64,000 nucleotides of DNA from Achromobacter denitrificans NBRC 15125. GTDB taxonomy: Bacteria; Pseudomonadota; Gammaproteobacteria; Burkholderiales; Burkholderiaceae_B. Of the stretch, positions 27,360 to 36,276 are shown in pieces. Every line of letters begins with the position of its first letter. Within the stretch, counting starts at the first letter, position 1. The translations under genes and the position numbers were made by a program. The notes under the pieces are model-generated. The model searched no databases, had not been told where the DNA came from, and was given only the letters and a program-made list of their open reading frames with translations. Where the stretch lies: contig NZ_BCTQ01000001.1 in the NCBI RefSeq assembly GCF_001571365.1, forward strand, positions 372,001-436,000, read 5' to 3'.

Positions 27360-27833
27360 GTTGTCATTCCTTTCAGTACCGGCCCTGCAAACCCTGCCTG
27401 CTGCTCGCCCGGATACGGCGGCAACTGAACCCATACCGGCTACGACAACATGATCCGGCGCTTAGCGGCTCACGGAGCCACGCCACCCGGACACCTTGCC
27501 GACCCGGCACACGCTCGACAGAACGCAGTGCAAACGCCCCTGGGGGACGCTGGAGGTCGAAATGGAAGCCTTGGCAACACACGCTTGTGGCGCGGCCAAC
27601 GGCAGGTGTAACTGCTGCGGGATGGGTGGGAGGTGTCCCTGGCCATCCGCCTCAACGCACCGGCTTCGGATAGGCAGGCCGGCGCAAGTGGAGCAATTTA
27701 CCGCGTTGCGTCAAAGGTGGCAAATCGGCCTTTCCAGGACTGTTGCGGAGAAGGTTCGGTAACCATCTGACCCCAAAAAATGCACGGCTCTCTCTATACT
27801 TGATTCCGTCATCCTGAACCTTGTCGTCGCCCC
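27360..27833. other. Divergent spacer between ilvB and the FUSC-family gene
   Basis: 474 bp without a convincing gene. It should carry the ilvBHC promoter and leader and the promoter of the forward gene. I searched the reverse strand for a leader peptide rich in Ile, Val or Leu codons followed by a terminator and did not find one, so attenuation control is not supported. Confidence 0.5.
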
Positions 27834-30056
27834 ATGGATTTGCGCATCGCCAGCATCCGCCGCTTCCTCTACAGCCATTACTTCTTCGGAGGGGTGCGCC
27901 AGGGGGTGGGAATGCTGTTGCCCGTGCTGGTGCTGGGCGGCGTGTTCGGCAACTACACGACGGGGCTGGTGGCGACCTTCGGCGCGCAGTGCCTTGCCAT
28001 CATCGACCAGCCCGGCGGCCCGCAGCGCCATCGCACCAACGAGATGCTGGGCGGCGCGGCGCTGGGCACGCTGACCGTCGTCGTCACCGGGCTGGCGTCC
28101 TCGCACCCGGTGCTGATCTGGCTGGCGGTCATCGCGCAGTGCTTCGTCTATTCCATGTTCACCGTGTTCGGCAAGCGCGGCGGCCTGATCGGCTTCGCCG
28201 GCCTGCTGCTGATGACGCTGACCATGCATTCGCCGCTCGAACCCCACGAAGTGCTGGCGCATGCGGCCGCCACGCTGGGCGGCGCGCTGTTCTACGTGGC
28301 GTTCAGCCTGGGCTTTTCCCGCCTGTTCTGGCTGCGCGAGGAGCAGCAGGCCATGTCGGTGGCCCTCTTCGCCACCGCCGATTACGTGGCCGCGCGGGCC
28401 GCTTTCTACGATGACACCGCGGACCTGGACGAGGCCTACCGCACGCTGATCCAGCGCCAGTCCGTCATGACGGAAAAGCACCAGGCGGCGCGCGACATGG
28501 TGCTGCGCGCCCTGCCCCGCGGCAAGGGCCTGGGCGACCGCCAGCGCGTGATGATCTGGAACATGTTCGTGGACATGCTGCAGCTCCTGGACACCCTGGT
28601 CGCCACGCATACCGACTATGCCGCGCTGCGCCGCGCGCTGGCCGGCAACGACTGCCTGATGTTCATGCGCGATGCGCTGGTGAAGATGTCGCTGGAACTC
28701 AACCGCATCGCGCTGGACGTGTCGCGCGGGCGCAAGGTGCAGTACCGCAGCAGCGCCCGCGCCGAACTGCGCGCCATCGAGTACGAGATCGAACAGCTCA
28801 AGCAGCAGGGCCTGGGCGAGCGCGAGCCGGAGATGCTGGCGCTGATCATCCAGGTGCTGCGCCGCCTGCGCAATTCGGCGCGCATCGTCGACCGCCTCGC
28901 CGACCACACCGCGGCCTCGCCCGACGCCAAGCCCACCGACGTGCTGCGCATCAACAAATCGCTCACGCGCTTCATCTCGCGCCAGGAGTTCCGCGTGGGG
29001 CTGCTGACCAGCAACCTGCGCCTGGACTCCCCGCACTTTCGCTACGCGTTGCGCGTGACGGCGGCCGCGGCGATCGCGATGACGCTGGCCAGCCGCTGGC
29101 TGTCGCCGGAGTTTTCCGCGCACAACTACTGGATCATGCTCACCATCGTGATCATCATGAAGCCGGGCTTCGCGCTGACGCGCCAGCGCAACGGCTGGCG
29201 GCTGATGGGCACGCTGATCGGCTGCCTCGGCGCCCTGCTGCTGTTCCACCTGACCGACCGGCCCGAGATCCTGTTCGCCGTGCTGCTGGGCGCGTGCATC
29301 ATGGGCAATAGCCTGGTGCAGTTGAACTACATGGCCAGCGCCATCTTCAACACGCTGTTCGTGGTGCTGGTGTTCCACTTCGTGTCGCCGGGCACCGTGT
29401 CCATGTCGGTGATCGGCGAACGCGCGATCGACACCCTGCTGGGCTGCGCGCTGGCGCTGGTCTGCAGCTACATCCTGCCGTGGTGGGAAGCCCGCTATCT
29501 GAAGCCGCTGGCGGCGGCGGCCACGCGCGCCAACCGCGAATACCTGATGGCGGGCCTGCGCTACGTCGACGCCATGCAGGCCCATGGCGCCCCGGTGGGC
29601 GCGGCCGCCGGGGACACGCCGGCAGTCACCGACGCCGACCTCGCATGGCGGCTGGCGCGCAAGAACGTGCACATCTCGTTCAGCAATTTCGCCGAAGCCT
29701 TCTACCGGATGATGAGCGAGCCCAAGTCGCACCAGGTGAGCGTGCCGGAACTGAACAACCTGCTGATCCAGAACCACATCCTGGCCTCGCAGATCACGGC
29801 GGCCATCCCCATCCTGGCGGCGCTGCCCGCCACGCCCGAGGCCGTGCAGCGGGCGCTGACCGGCATGGTGGACATCCTGGACGAAAAGCTCGCCCAGGCG
29901 CCCGCCAACCTGCCCACCCAGTTCGCCACCGAAGGCGAGCAGGCCGCCCTGGTCTATCCCGTCAAGCAGATGCTCAAGGCCGCCCACATGATCCGGCAGG
30001 AACTGCAGGCCCTGGACGACCCCGCGCACACGCCGCCGGTGGCGGCGGCCGCCTGA
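27834..30056 (+). CDS. FUSC/YccS-family inner-membrane protein
   Basis: 740 residues in the arrangement of FUSC proteins: an N-terminal block of five or six membrane segments (about 20-165), a soluble cytoplasmic region (about 170-400) with coiled-coil character, a second membrane block (about 405-565) and a C-terminal soluble tail ending in an Ala-rich stretch. The family includes YccS and AaeB-type aromatic acid exporters, so an efflux role is possible but unproven. It faces ilvB and converges with yaaA across a palindromic repeat. Confidence 0.82.
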   Translation: MDLRIASIRRFLYSHYFFGGVRQGVGMLLPVLVLGGVFGNYTTGLVATFGAQCLAIIDQPGGPQRHRTNEMLGGAALGTLTVVVTGLASSHPVLIWLAVIAQCFVYSMFTVFGKRGGLIGFAGLLLMTLTMHSPLEPHEVLAHAAATLGGALFYVAFSLGFSRLFWLREEQQAMSVALFATADYVAARAAFYDDTADLDEAYRTLIQRQSVMTEKHQAARDMVLRALPRGKGLGDRQRVMIWNMFVDMLQLLDTLVATHTDYAALRRALAGNDCLMFMRDALVKMSLELNRIALDVSRGRKVQYRSSARAELRAIEYEIEQLKQQGLGEREPEMLALIIQVLRRLRNSARIVDRLADHTAASPDAKPTDVLRINKSLTRFISRQEFRVGLLTSNLRLDSPHFRYALRVTAAAAIAMTLASRWLSPEFSAHNYWIMLTIVIIMKPGFALTRQRNGWRLMGTLIGCLGALLLFHLTDRPEILFAVLLGACIMGNSLVQLNYMASAIFNTLFVVLVFHFVSPGTVSMSVIGERAIDTLLGCALALVCSYILPWWEARYLKPLAAAATRANREYLMAGLRYVDAMQAHGAPVGAAAGDTPAVTDADLAWRLARKNVHISFSNFAEAFYRMMSEPKSHQVSVPELNNLLIQNHILASQITAAIPILAALPATPEAVQRALTGMVDILDEKLAQAPANLPTQFATEGEQAALVYPVKQMLKAAHMIRQELQALDDPAHTPPVAAAA

Positions 30057-30076
30057 AATCCCGGCAGGCGTACGCA

Positions 30077-30336
30077 GATGGGTGCAGCGCGGGAGTTGTG
30101 GGATGGGTGGAGCGCGGGATTTGTGGGATGGGTGTAGCGCGAGAGTTGTAGGATGGGTGTAGCGCGAGAGTTCTTAAGAAAGAACTCAAATATCGAACGC
30201 GCGTAACCCATCAGGCGGCGCCAGCCGCCGTTTTTCGTGGCAAGCGCAAATATGCCGGCTTGCGCCGGCCGATGGGTTTCGCGCGTTCGGCAATAGCGTT
30301 CTAGCTTAAGAACTCTCGCGCTCCACCCATCCTACG
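30077..30336. repeat. Palindromic interspersed element, copy A (long variant)
   Basis: The ends are inverted copies of GTAGGATGGGTGGAGCGCGAGAGTTCTTAAG. Each half also contains an inner inverted motif (AACCCATC/GATGGGTTTCGCGCG). The left end holds four tandem 25-bp copies beginning GATGGGTG at 30077, 30102, 30127 and 30152. The centre (GGCGGCGCCAGCCGCC followed by TTTTT) could act as a terminator. The right end overlaps the yaaA stop codon. Related to copies at 55142-55327 and 62135-62320. It carries no ORF. Confidence 0.85.
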
Positions 30337-31102
30337 CCTTGCGCCTGAACACCAGTTTGTCTTCCGACGAGGCCGACGCGTCGTACGCATAGCCTTCCAG
30401 GTCGAAGCCCTGCAGGCCTTCGGGCTTGGACACCTTGTGCAAGATCGCGTAGCGCGCCATCAGGCCGCGCGCGCGCTTGGCGTGGAAGCTGATGATTTTC
30501 CAGGCGCCGTTCTTCCAGTCCTGGAAGACGCACTGCACCACGCGCGCCTTCAAGGCCTTCAGGTCGACCGACTTGAAGTATTCCTCGGACGCCAGGTTGA
30601 CGATCACCGGCGCCTTCTGGCCCGCCTGCCGCTCGTTCAGGTAATCGGCGATAGCCGTGCCCCAGTACTCGTACAGGTTCTTGCCCTTGGGCGTGGCCAG
30701 CCGCGTGCCCATTTCCAGGCGGTAGGGCTGCATCAGGTCCAGCGGACGCAGGACGCCGTACAGGCCGCTCAGGATGGCCACGTGCTCCTGCGCCCAATCC
30801 AGCTGCTTGGCCGACAGGGTGGAAGCCTCCAGCCCTTCGTACACGTCGCCGTTGAAGGCCAGCACCGCCTGGCGCGAATTGGCCTGGGTGAAGCTGCGCT
30901 TCCAGTGGGCATAGCGCTGCACGTTCAGCTCGGACAGCGCCGGACTCAGGCTCATGAGTTCGGAGATGTCCTCGGCCGATTTGGTCTTCAGCACCTTGAT
31001 CAGGCCGGCAGCCTGGTCCACGAACAACGGCTGGGTATGCGTCTCGATGTGCAGCGGCGAGTCGTAGTCCAGTTTCTTGGCGGGGGAAAGCAAAAACAGC
31101 AT
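30332..31102 (-). CDS. yaaA: Peroxide stress protein YaaA
   Basis: 256 residues, full family length (DUF328/UPF0246). Starts MLFLLSPAKKLDYDSPL and contains VAILSGLYGVLRPLDLMQPYRLEMGT and FHAKRARGLMARY, all conserved. In E. coli YaaA limits intracellular iron and DNA damage under hydrogen peroxide. The TAG stop is formed by the first bases of the repeat element that follows, an unusual join. 16 bp after the 3-hydroxybutyrate dehydrogenase gene and probably co-transcribed with it. Confidence 0.95.
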   Translation of the reverse strand: MLFLLSPAKKLDYDSPLHIETHTQPLFVDQAAGLIKVLKTKSAEDISELMSLSPALSELNVQRYAHWKRSFTQANSRQAVLAFNGDVYEGLEASTLSAKQLDWAQEHVAILSGLYGVLRPLDLMQPYRLEMGTRLATPKGKNLYEYWGTAIADYLNERQAGQKAPVIVNLASEEYFKSVDLKALKARVVQCVFQDWKNGAWKIISFHAKRARGLMARYAILHKVSKPEGLQGFDLEGYAYDASASSEDKLVFRRKA

Positions 31103-31118
31103 TGCGGGATTCCTTTAT

Positions 31119-31901
31119 TCAGCGCGCCGTCCAGCCGCCATCGACCGAGACGGACGTTCCTGTGATTTGCGCGGCGGCGTCCGAGGCCAGGAATACGGCT
31201 GTGCCGCCCAATTGCTCCGGCGTCACGAATTGCAGCGAGGGTTGCTTCTCGCCCAGCAGTTCGCGCGCGGCGGCTTCCTGGTCGATGCCGTTCTTTTCCG
31301 CCAGCGCGGTGATCTGCTTTTCCACCAGCGGGGTGCGGACCCAGCCCGGGCAAATGGCGTTGGCGGTGATGCCCTGGCCAGCCGTTTCCAGCGCCGTCAC
31401 CTTGGTGAACCCCACCACGCCGTGCTTGGCGGCCACGTAGGCCGACTTGTTGGCCGACGCCACCAGGCCGTGGGCCGAGGCGATATTGATGATGCGGCCG
31501 AAGCCCTGCTTCTTCATGTGCGGCAGCGCGGCCGCGGTGCCGTGGAATACGGCCGACAGGTTCAAGGCCAGGATCGCGTCCCACTTTTCTACCGGGAAGT
31601 CCTCGATCTGCGCGGTGTGCTGGATGCCGGCGTTGTTGACCAGGATGTCGATACGGCCCAGCTGGCGAACGGCATTTTCGACCAGGTCGCGCACGGCCGA
31701 GCCCTTGGACAGGTCGGCGCCGTCGTAGACCACCTTCACGCCATGCTTGTCGGCCAGGCCGGCGCGGACTTTCTCGATCTCCGCCGCGTCACCGAAGCCG
31801 TTCAAGACGATATCGGCGCCCTGCGCGGCGAAGGCCGTGGCGATACCCAGGCCGATGCCGCTGGTGGAACCGGTGACAAGGGCGACTTTTCCTTTAAGCA
31901 T
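31119..31901 (-). CDS. bdhA: 3-hydroxybutyrate dehydrogenase
   Basis: 260 residues, a short-chain dehydrogenase. TGSTSGIGLGIATAF is the NAD-binding loop, and NNAGIQH, SAYVAAKHG (Tyr and Lys catalytic) and WVRTPLVEKQI follow. The combination ALVTGSTSGIGLGIA with VLNGFGDA is typical of D-3-hydroxybutyrate dehydrogenases that return polyhydroxybutyrate monomers to acetoacetate. ATG 31901 with AGGAG upstream is preferred to the longer open frame. Next to yaaA. Confidence 0.9.
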   Translation of the reverse strand: MLKGKVALVTGSTSGIGLGIATAFAAQGADIVLNGFGDAAEIEKVRAGLADKHGVKVVYDGADLSKGSAVRDLVENAVRQLGRIDILVNNAGIQHTAQIEDFPVEKWDAILALNLSAVFHGTAAALPHMKKQGFGRIINIASAHGLVASANKSAYVAAKHGVVGFTKVTALETAGQGITANAICPGWVRTPLVEKQITALAEKNGIDQEAAARELLGEKQPSLQFVTPEQLGGTAVFLASDAAAQITGTSVSVDGGWTAR

Positions 31902-32005
31902 GAGCGTTCTCCTGTGATCTGGCACATAAGGCGGGAAGCAAAGCAGGCGTCAAGTGTAGCTGCCCGGCAAGACGGCAATCATGCCACGGCCGCAAGGCCG
32001 GCGGG

Positions 32006-33226
32006 TCAGGCCGCGGGGGGCTTGCCGCCCTGGCTGGACGGCCGCGTCTCGGGAACGGCTTCCGGCGGATCGGCGGTCGGCAGGTCCGCCATGCCCCCGC
32101 GGTTCTCGGGGATGCGTTCCAGCAGCTTGATGAGCACCGGCACCACGCCCATCGAGATCGCCACCACCACGGACAGCACGTCGCGCTGTTCCAGGTCCAC
32201 CAGGTGGTTGTCCCAGGCTTCGTTGAAGATGGCGAAACTGAATTCGCCGCCCTGGGCGAGCGCGACGGCGAACAGCAGGCGGTGGTAGCGCGGCAGGCCC
32301 AGGAAGCGCGCGAAGCCGTACAACACCAGGCCCTTGACCAGCAACAGCGAGGTCACGCCGACGATGATGAAGATCCAGTGGTGCTCCACCACCCGCAGAT
32401 TCACCGACATGCCGATGGCCACGAAGAACAGGCCCAGCAACAGGCCCTTGAACGGGTCGATGGCCTTTTCCAGCTCGTCGCGGTAGCGGGATTCGGCCAT
32501 CAGCACGCCCACCAGGAACCCGCCCAGGCCGGCCGACAGGCCCGCGTAATCGAACAGCTGGGCGGCGCCGACCACCATCAGCAGCGCCGCGGCGGTGAAC
32601 AGCTCGTTCAGCTGCGCCTTGGCCGCCCAGCCCAGCAACCGCAACCGATAGGCCACGGCCACCACCACCACGGCGATCAGCGCCTCCTTGAACGATGGCG
32701 CCGAGGTGCCGTCCGACCCCAGCAGGCCCGCCGCCAGCAGCATCGGTATCGCCGCCATGTCCTGGAACAGCAGCAGCCCGAGCGCCGAACGCCCCAGCGG
32801 CATCCGCGTCAGCCCGCGCTCTTCCAATAGGCGCAGGGCGACCGCCGTGGACGACAGCGCCAGCGACAGGCCGCAAAGCACCGCCGCCTGCCACCCCATC
32901 CCGGCCAGATGCCGCAGCGCCGCGCCGAACACCACCCCCAGCAACAATCCGCAGACCAGCATCTGCATCGAACCCAGCACGAAGACTTCGTTGCGCATGG
33001 CCCACAGCCGCTTGGGCGACAGCTCCAGCCCGATGATGAACAGCATCATCACCACGCCCCACTGAGACACCCCGATCATGGTGTCCACGTTCGTGACCAG
33101 CTTCAGGCAGGACGGCCCCACCAGCACGCCCGCGATCAGGTATCCCGGAATGGCGCCCAGGCCCAGCTGCTGCGTCACGGGTACGCAAAGCACGGCCGCA
33201 AGCAGGAGGATAAGGATGAGATCCAT
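32006..33226 (-). CDS. Kef/CPA2-type cation:proton antiporter
   Basis: 406 residues with about 12 hydrophobic segments. Characteristic stretches: MMLFIIGLELSPKRLWAMRN, SLALSSTAVALRLLEERG, LLLFQDMAAIPML (with the conserved Gln-Asp) and VALAQGGEFSFAIF. Unlike KefB or KefC there is no C-terminal Rossmann (RCK/TrkA-N) domain; after the membrane part only about 45 Pro-rich residues remain, so nucleotide or glutathione gating of the Kef kind is unlikely. Inner membrane; exchanges K+ or Na+ for protons. Single gene. Confidence 0.9.
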   Translation of the reverse strand: MDLILILLLAAVLCVPVTQQLGLGAIPGYLIAGVLVGPSCLKLVTNVDTMIGVSQWGVVMMLFIIGLELSPKRLWAMRNEVFVLGSMQMLVCGLLLGVVFGAALRHLAGMGWQAAVLCGLSLALSSTAVALRLLEERGLTRMPLGRSALGLLLFQDMAAIPMLLAAGLLGSDGTSAPSFKEALIAVVVVAVAYRLRLLGWAAKAQLNELFTAAALLMVVGAAQLFDYAGLSAGLGGFLVGVLMAESRYRDELEKAIDPFKGLLLGLFFVAIGMSVNLRVVEHHWIFIIVGVTSLLLVKGLVLYGFARFLGLPRYHRLLFAVALAQGGEFSFAIFNEAWDNHLVDLEQRDVLSVVVAISMGVVPVLIKLLERIPENRGGMADLPTADPPEAVPETRPSSQGGKPPAA

Positions 33227-33516
33227 GGGATGAGGTTCGGCGCCAGGGCGATCGGGGCCCGGCGCGAGGCCGGCACAGTGCAGATTCTGGGCAAAGAATG
33301 CCGCAGCCGAAAGCCCGTTGAAACCCGCGATGGGCGTCTTTCAGACACCCCCTTTACACAAAAGAAAAAAATCCTGTAGAATTGCGGGCTTCGCTGCTTC
33401 GACAACGAAGATCCTTCCGACCAGGGATCTTTTGTGGAATGGCTCGTTTCATCAAGCGATGAACGAATCGACTTCCGCCGTTTTCGAGCTCGGATTTTCG
33501 AATCCGGTAGCGGAAA

Positions 33517-33608
<92 letters not shown>

Positions 33609-33616
33609 TATTCAAG

Positions 33617-33646
33617 AAAAGGCCAATCCCTCGGGATTGGCCTTTT
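33617..33646. terminator. Bidirectional Rho-independent terminator
   Basis: A 10-bp perfect stem GGCCAATCCC/GGGATTGGCC flanked by AAAA and TTTTT, so it can end both the tRNA-Ser transcript on the forward strand and the OmpA-like gene on the reverse strand. Confidence 0.9.
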
Positions 33647-33663
33647 TGCTTTCCGGGGCAGCC

Positions 33664-34629
33664 TTACTGCTTGACCAGTTCGACGCGCCGGTTCTTGGCG
33701 CGCCCCTCTTCGACATCGTTGGACGCCACGGGCGCCAGCGATGCCACGCCCTTGGCGGACAGCCGGCTGGCGGGGATACGATAGGACTCGGCCAATGCCT
33801 TGGCCACCGCATCCGCACGCTTTTGCGACAGATCCATATTGCGGGCCAGGCTGCCCTGATTGTCGGTATGGCCGACGATGTAGACCTTGAGCGCGGGATC
33901 GGCTTGCAGGAGCTTGCCCATTTCGTCCAGCGCGGCCTTGGATTCCGCCTTGACGTCGGCGCGGTCGGTGTCGAAATACACGCCGTAGACGGCGACCTTC
34001 CCGGACTCGGTCAGCGCCTTTTGCATGGCCGTCGCGTCGGGCAAGCTGACCTGGCCCGTCTGCATGGCCTTGGCCTCGACGACCATCAGGAACACGGGCG
34101 TACGTTTGTTGGACTCGTCCTGCATCACGTCCAGGAATGCATAGACGTCGCCCGACGGCGCTTCTTTCTTGGCAAGCGCGACGTAGTACTTGCCGCCAAA
34201 GACGGCATCGCCCCCTCCAAGCCGGCGGACCTTGCCGCTATTGAAGACGAAGGACTGGAAATCGCCGCCGCACTGCTCGTCGCCCTTGCACTCGAACACG
34301 GTCTTGAAACCGCCAGCCCGCAAAGTGTCCTGGTAATTGCGGTAGACCTGGAGCGCGGACTTGCCGCCTTCGATGCGATAGCCGATACGGGTCACCTTGC
34401 CTTCGAGCGCCAAGGCCTGGGCCTCGGACTCCTTGGGGACGGCCCGGTCGGGCAACATCGCCTCGTCGTAATCCAGCTGCTGGTAGGTGTTGATTTCAGC
34501 GCCCGAAAAACGCCCCACCATCGGGTGGTCCTTGGAACCGGCCACGTCTTCCGCGTGGGCCGGCAGCGCGGCCGCCATCAGTGCCGCGCTCAACAGGACG
34601 AAACGAACGCTTCTTGCAATGCATGCCAT
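33664..34629 (-). CDS. OmpA-family protein with N-terminal DUF4892 region
   Basis: 321 residues. Signal peptide (MACIARSVRFVLLSAALMAA, cleaved after AHA). Residues 25-190 resemble DUF4892 (YQQLDYDEAMLPDRAV, GVYFDTDRADVKAESKAALD links to the next domain). The C-terminal OmpA domain has VYIVGHTDNQGSLARNMDLS then KRADAVAKAL, which binds peptidoglycan. It sits in the periplasm or outer membrane. ATG 34629 with AAGGAGG ten bases ahead is the start; the longer open frame runs into the upstream gene. Detailed function unknown. Confidence 0.88.
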   Translation of the reverse strand: MACIARSVRFVLLSAALMAAALPAHAEDVAGSKDHPMVGRFSGAEINTYQQLDYDEAMLPDRAVPKESEAQALALEGKVTRIGYRIEGGKSALQVYRNYQDTLRAGGFKTVFECKGDEQCGGDFQSFVFNSGKVRRLGGGDAVFGGKYYVALAKKEAPSGDVYAFLDVMQDESNKRTPVFLMVVEAKAMQTGQVSLPDATAMQKALTESGKVAVYGVYFDTDRADVKAESKAALDEMGKLLQADPALKVYIVGHTDNQGSLARNMDLSQKRADAVAKALAESYRIPASRLSAKGVASLAPVASNDVEEGRAKNRRVELVKQ

Positions 34630-34681
34630 CGGGGCCGGGCCTCCTTGCGACAAAATCCGGGAAGGACGGACCCGTGCGCCG

Positions 34682-35299
34682 TCAGACCGGCGCCGTCGGC
34701 CGGGCCAGCTGGAACAGGTCCGAGCTGCGAGCATACCAGCCGCCTCCATGCATGCGCGCGATCAGCGCCATGGCCGGCGTGTCCATGTAGCCGCGCGCGG
34801 CGTCCTGCACGTAGGCGTCGTCGACGTGCGCCCCCAGGACGCGGCCGATCACCACGATCTGCCGCGGGCCGGTCACGACGGTTGCCTGGCTGACGCATTC
34901 CAGCGACACCGGGCAGCCTTCGATGAGCGGCGGACGCACGTGGGTGGCCGGCTTCGCCTTCAGGCCGGCCGCCGCCATCTCATCCACGTCCGGCGGATAG
35001 TCGGCGCAGGTCTGGTTCATCTGGTGGACCAGCGACTCCGGGACCAGGTTCACGACGAATTCGCCGTTCTCGATGATGTTGGCGCCGGAATCCTTCAGCT
35101 CGCCGTTGGCATGGCGCATCAGCCCGATCGCGACCGTGGGCGGCTGGTGCCCCATGACATTGAAGAAGCTGAACGGCGCCGCGTTGACGACGCCTTTGCC
35201 GGATACCGTCGTGACCCACGCGATGGGGCGCGGGGTAACGGTCGACGTCAGCACGTTGTAGACCGTCTGCGCTGGCAAGGCGCTGAAATCGAAATGCAT
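34682..35299 (-). CDS. Flavin reductase-like FMN-binding protein
   Basis: 205 residues, DIM6/NTAB family: TSTVTPRPIAWVTTVSGKG at residues 18-36, APFSFFNVMG and the VNLVPESLV segment form the FMN pocket. Such proteins supply reduced FMN to oxygenases or act as small flavin oxidoreductases. It follows the nitrilase gene by 3 bp on the same strand, so the two should be co-translated. A role in the breakdown of a nitrile or aromatic compound is an inference from position. Confidence 0.88.
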   Translation of the reverse strand: MHFDFSALPAQTVYNVLTSTVTPRPIAWVTTVSGKGVVNAAPFSFFNVMGHQPPTVAIGLMRHANGELKDSGANIIENGEFVVNLVPESLVHQMNQTCADYPPDVDEMAAAGLKAKPATHVRPPLIEGCPVSLECVSQATVVTGPRQIVVIGRVLGAHVDDAYVQDAARGYMDTPAMALIARMHGGGWYARSSDLFQLARPTAPV

Positions 35300-35302
35300 G
35301 GC

Positions 35303-36262
35303 TCAAGCCTCCTGCTGCTGGCCGGCGTCGATGGCTGAAACGGCGCGCTTGGCGCGGGTGTCGACCTGCAACTGGAAGACGTCGGGGCGCGCGTAGTGGC
35401 CGGAGACGTCGAAATCGTACTTGCCGCGCAGGATCTGGTTCGGCTGGATCTCCGCGTAGAGGATGGTCTCGCCGGAGAAGTCGGGGCCTGCCAGCACCTC
35501 GCCCAGCGGGTCGATGATGGCGCTGCCCCCGCGCATCAGCACGGTGTCCGGCTTGTCGCCCAGGGCGCATTCGAAATCGTCCGGATAGGCGTCGCGGCGC
35601 AGGTGCTGGCACGAGGTCAGCACGTAGCAGCGCCCTTCCAGCGCGATGTGGCGCATGCTGGGGATCCACGAATCGCGGTCGTCGGCGGTGGGCGCGCAAT
35701 ACAGCGCCACGCCCTGGCTGTACATATACATGCGCAACATCGGCATGTAGTTTTCCCAGCAGATGACCGCGCCGATCTTGCCGTAGGGCGTGTCGAAGAC
35801 CGGCAGGGTCGAGCCGTCGCCGAAGCCCCAGATCAGGCGCTCGCCGGCGGTGGGCATGAGCTTGCGATGCTTGCCCGCCAGGCCCTGCTGGCCATCGAAG
35901 TACAGCACGGTGCAATAGAGCGTGCCGCCGTCGGCCTCGATGCAGCCCATCACCACGAAGCTGTCGGTCTCGGCCGCGGCCTGGGCGATCAGCGCGACCT
36001 CCTCGCCATCCAGCCGGATGGCCTGGCGATGGTAGCTGGCGAAGGCGTCGCGGCCCTCGGGCTTGCGCATGCCTATCGGCGCGCCGAAGGAGTTGCCCTT
36101 GGGATAGCCTCCCAGGAACGCCTCGGGGAACACCTGCACGCGGGCGCCCTGCTCCGCCGCCTGGCGGATCAGCGATGCCGCCTTCTGGGCGCAGGCCATG
36201 CTGTCGGTCGGAATGGACGCCGCCTGGATGACGGCTGCCTTGAAGCTTAGTTGCGTGGACAT
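35303..36262 (-). CDS. Nitrilase (second paralogue)
   Basis: 319 residues. Catalytic Glu47 in PEAFLGGYPKG, Lys134 in KHRKLMPT and Cys168 in VICWENYMPML. It is close to the nitrilase at 14625-15548 across its length, including [16 protein letters not shown] against [19 protein letters not shown] 36262 with GGAGAG upstream; the longer frame belongs to the MFS gene region. It is in an operon order MFS transporter, nitrilase, flavin reductase, suggesting that a transported substrate is hydrolysed to an acid and ammonia. Probably controlled by the IclR gene divergent from the transporter. Confidence 0.92.
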   Translation of the reverse strand: MSTQLSFKAAVIQAASIPTDSMACAQKAASLIRQAAEQGARVQVFPEAFLGGYPKGNSFGAPIGMRKPEGRDAFASYHRQAIRLDGEEVALIAQAAAETDSFVVMGCIEADGGTLYCTVLYFDGQQGLAGKHRKLMPTAGERLIWGFGDGSTLPVFDTPYGKIGAVICWENYMPMLRMYMYSQGVALYCAPTADDRDSWIPSMRHIALEGRCYVLTSCQHLRRDAYPDDFECALGDKPDTVLMRGGSAIIDPLGEVLAGPDFSGETILYAEIQPNQILRGKYDFDVSGHYARPDVFQLQVDTRAKRAVSAIDAGQQQEA

Positions 36263-36276
36263 GTCTCTCCTCTCTA

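Noticed and set aside
27360-27833. A leader-peptide attenuator for ilvBHC
   Set aside because: No short frame rich in branched-chain amino acid codons and no terminator/antiterminator pair were found.
27711-30029. A 772-codon reverse frame opposite the FUSC gene
   Set aside because: Low-complexity His/Gln/Arg-rich shadow of a clear membrane protein gene.
30077-30336. An insertion sequence or CRISPR array at the tandem 25-bp units
   Set aside because: There is no transposase, the units abut without spacers, and the region is part of a palindromic element.
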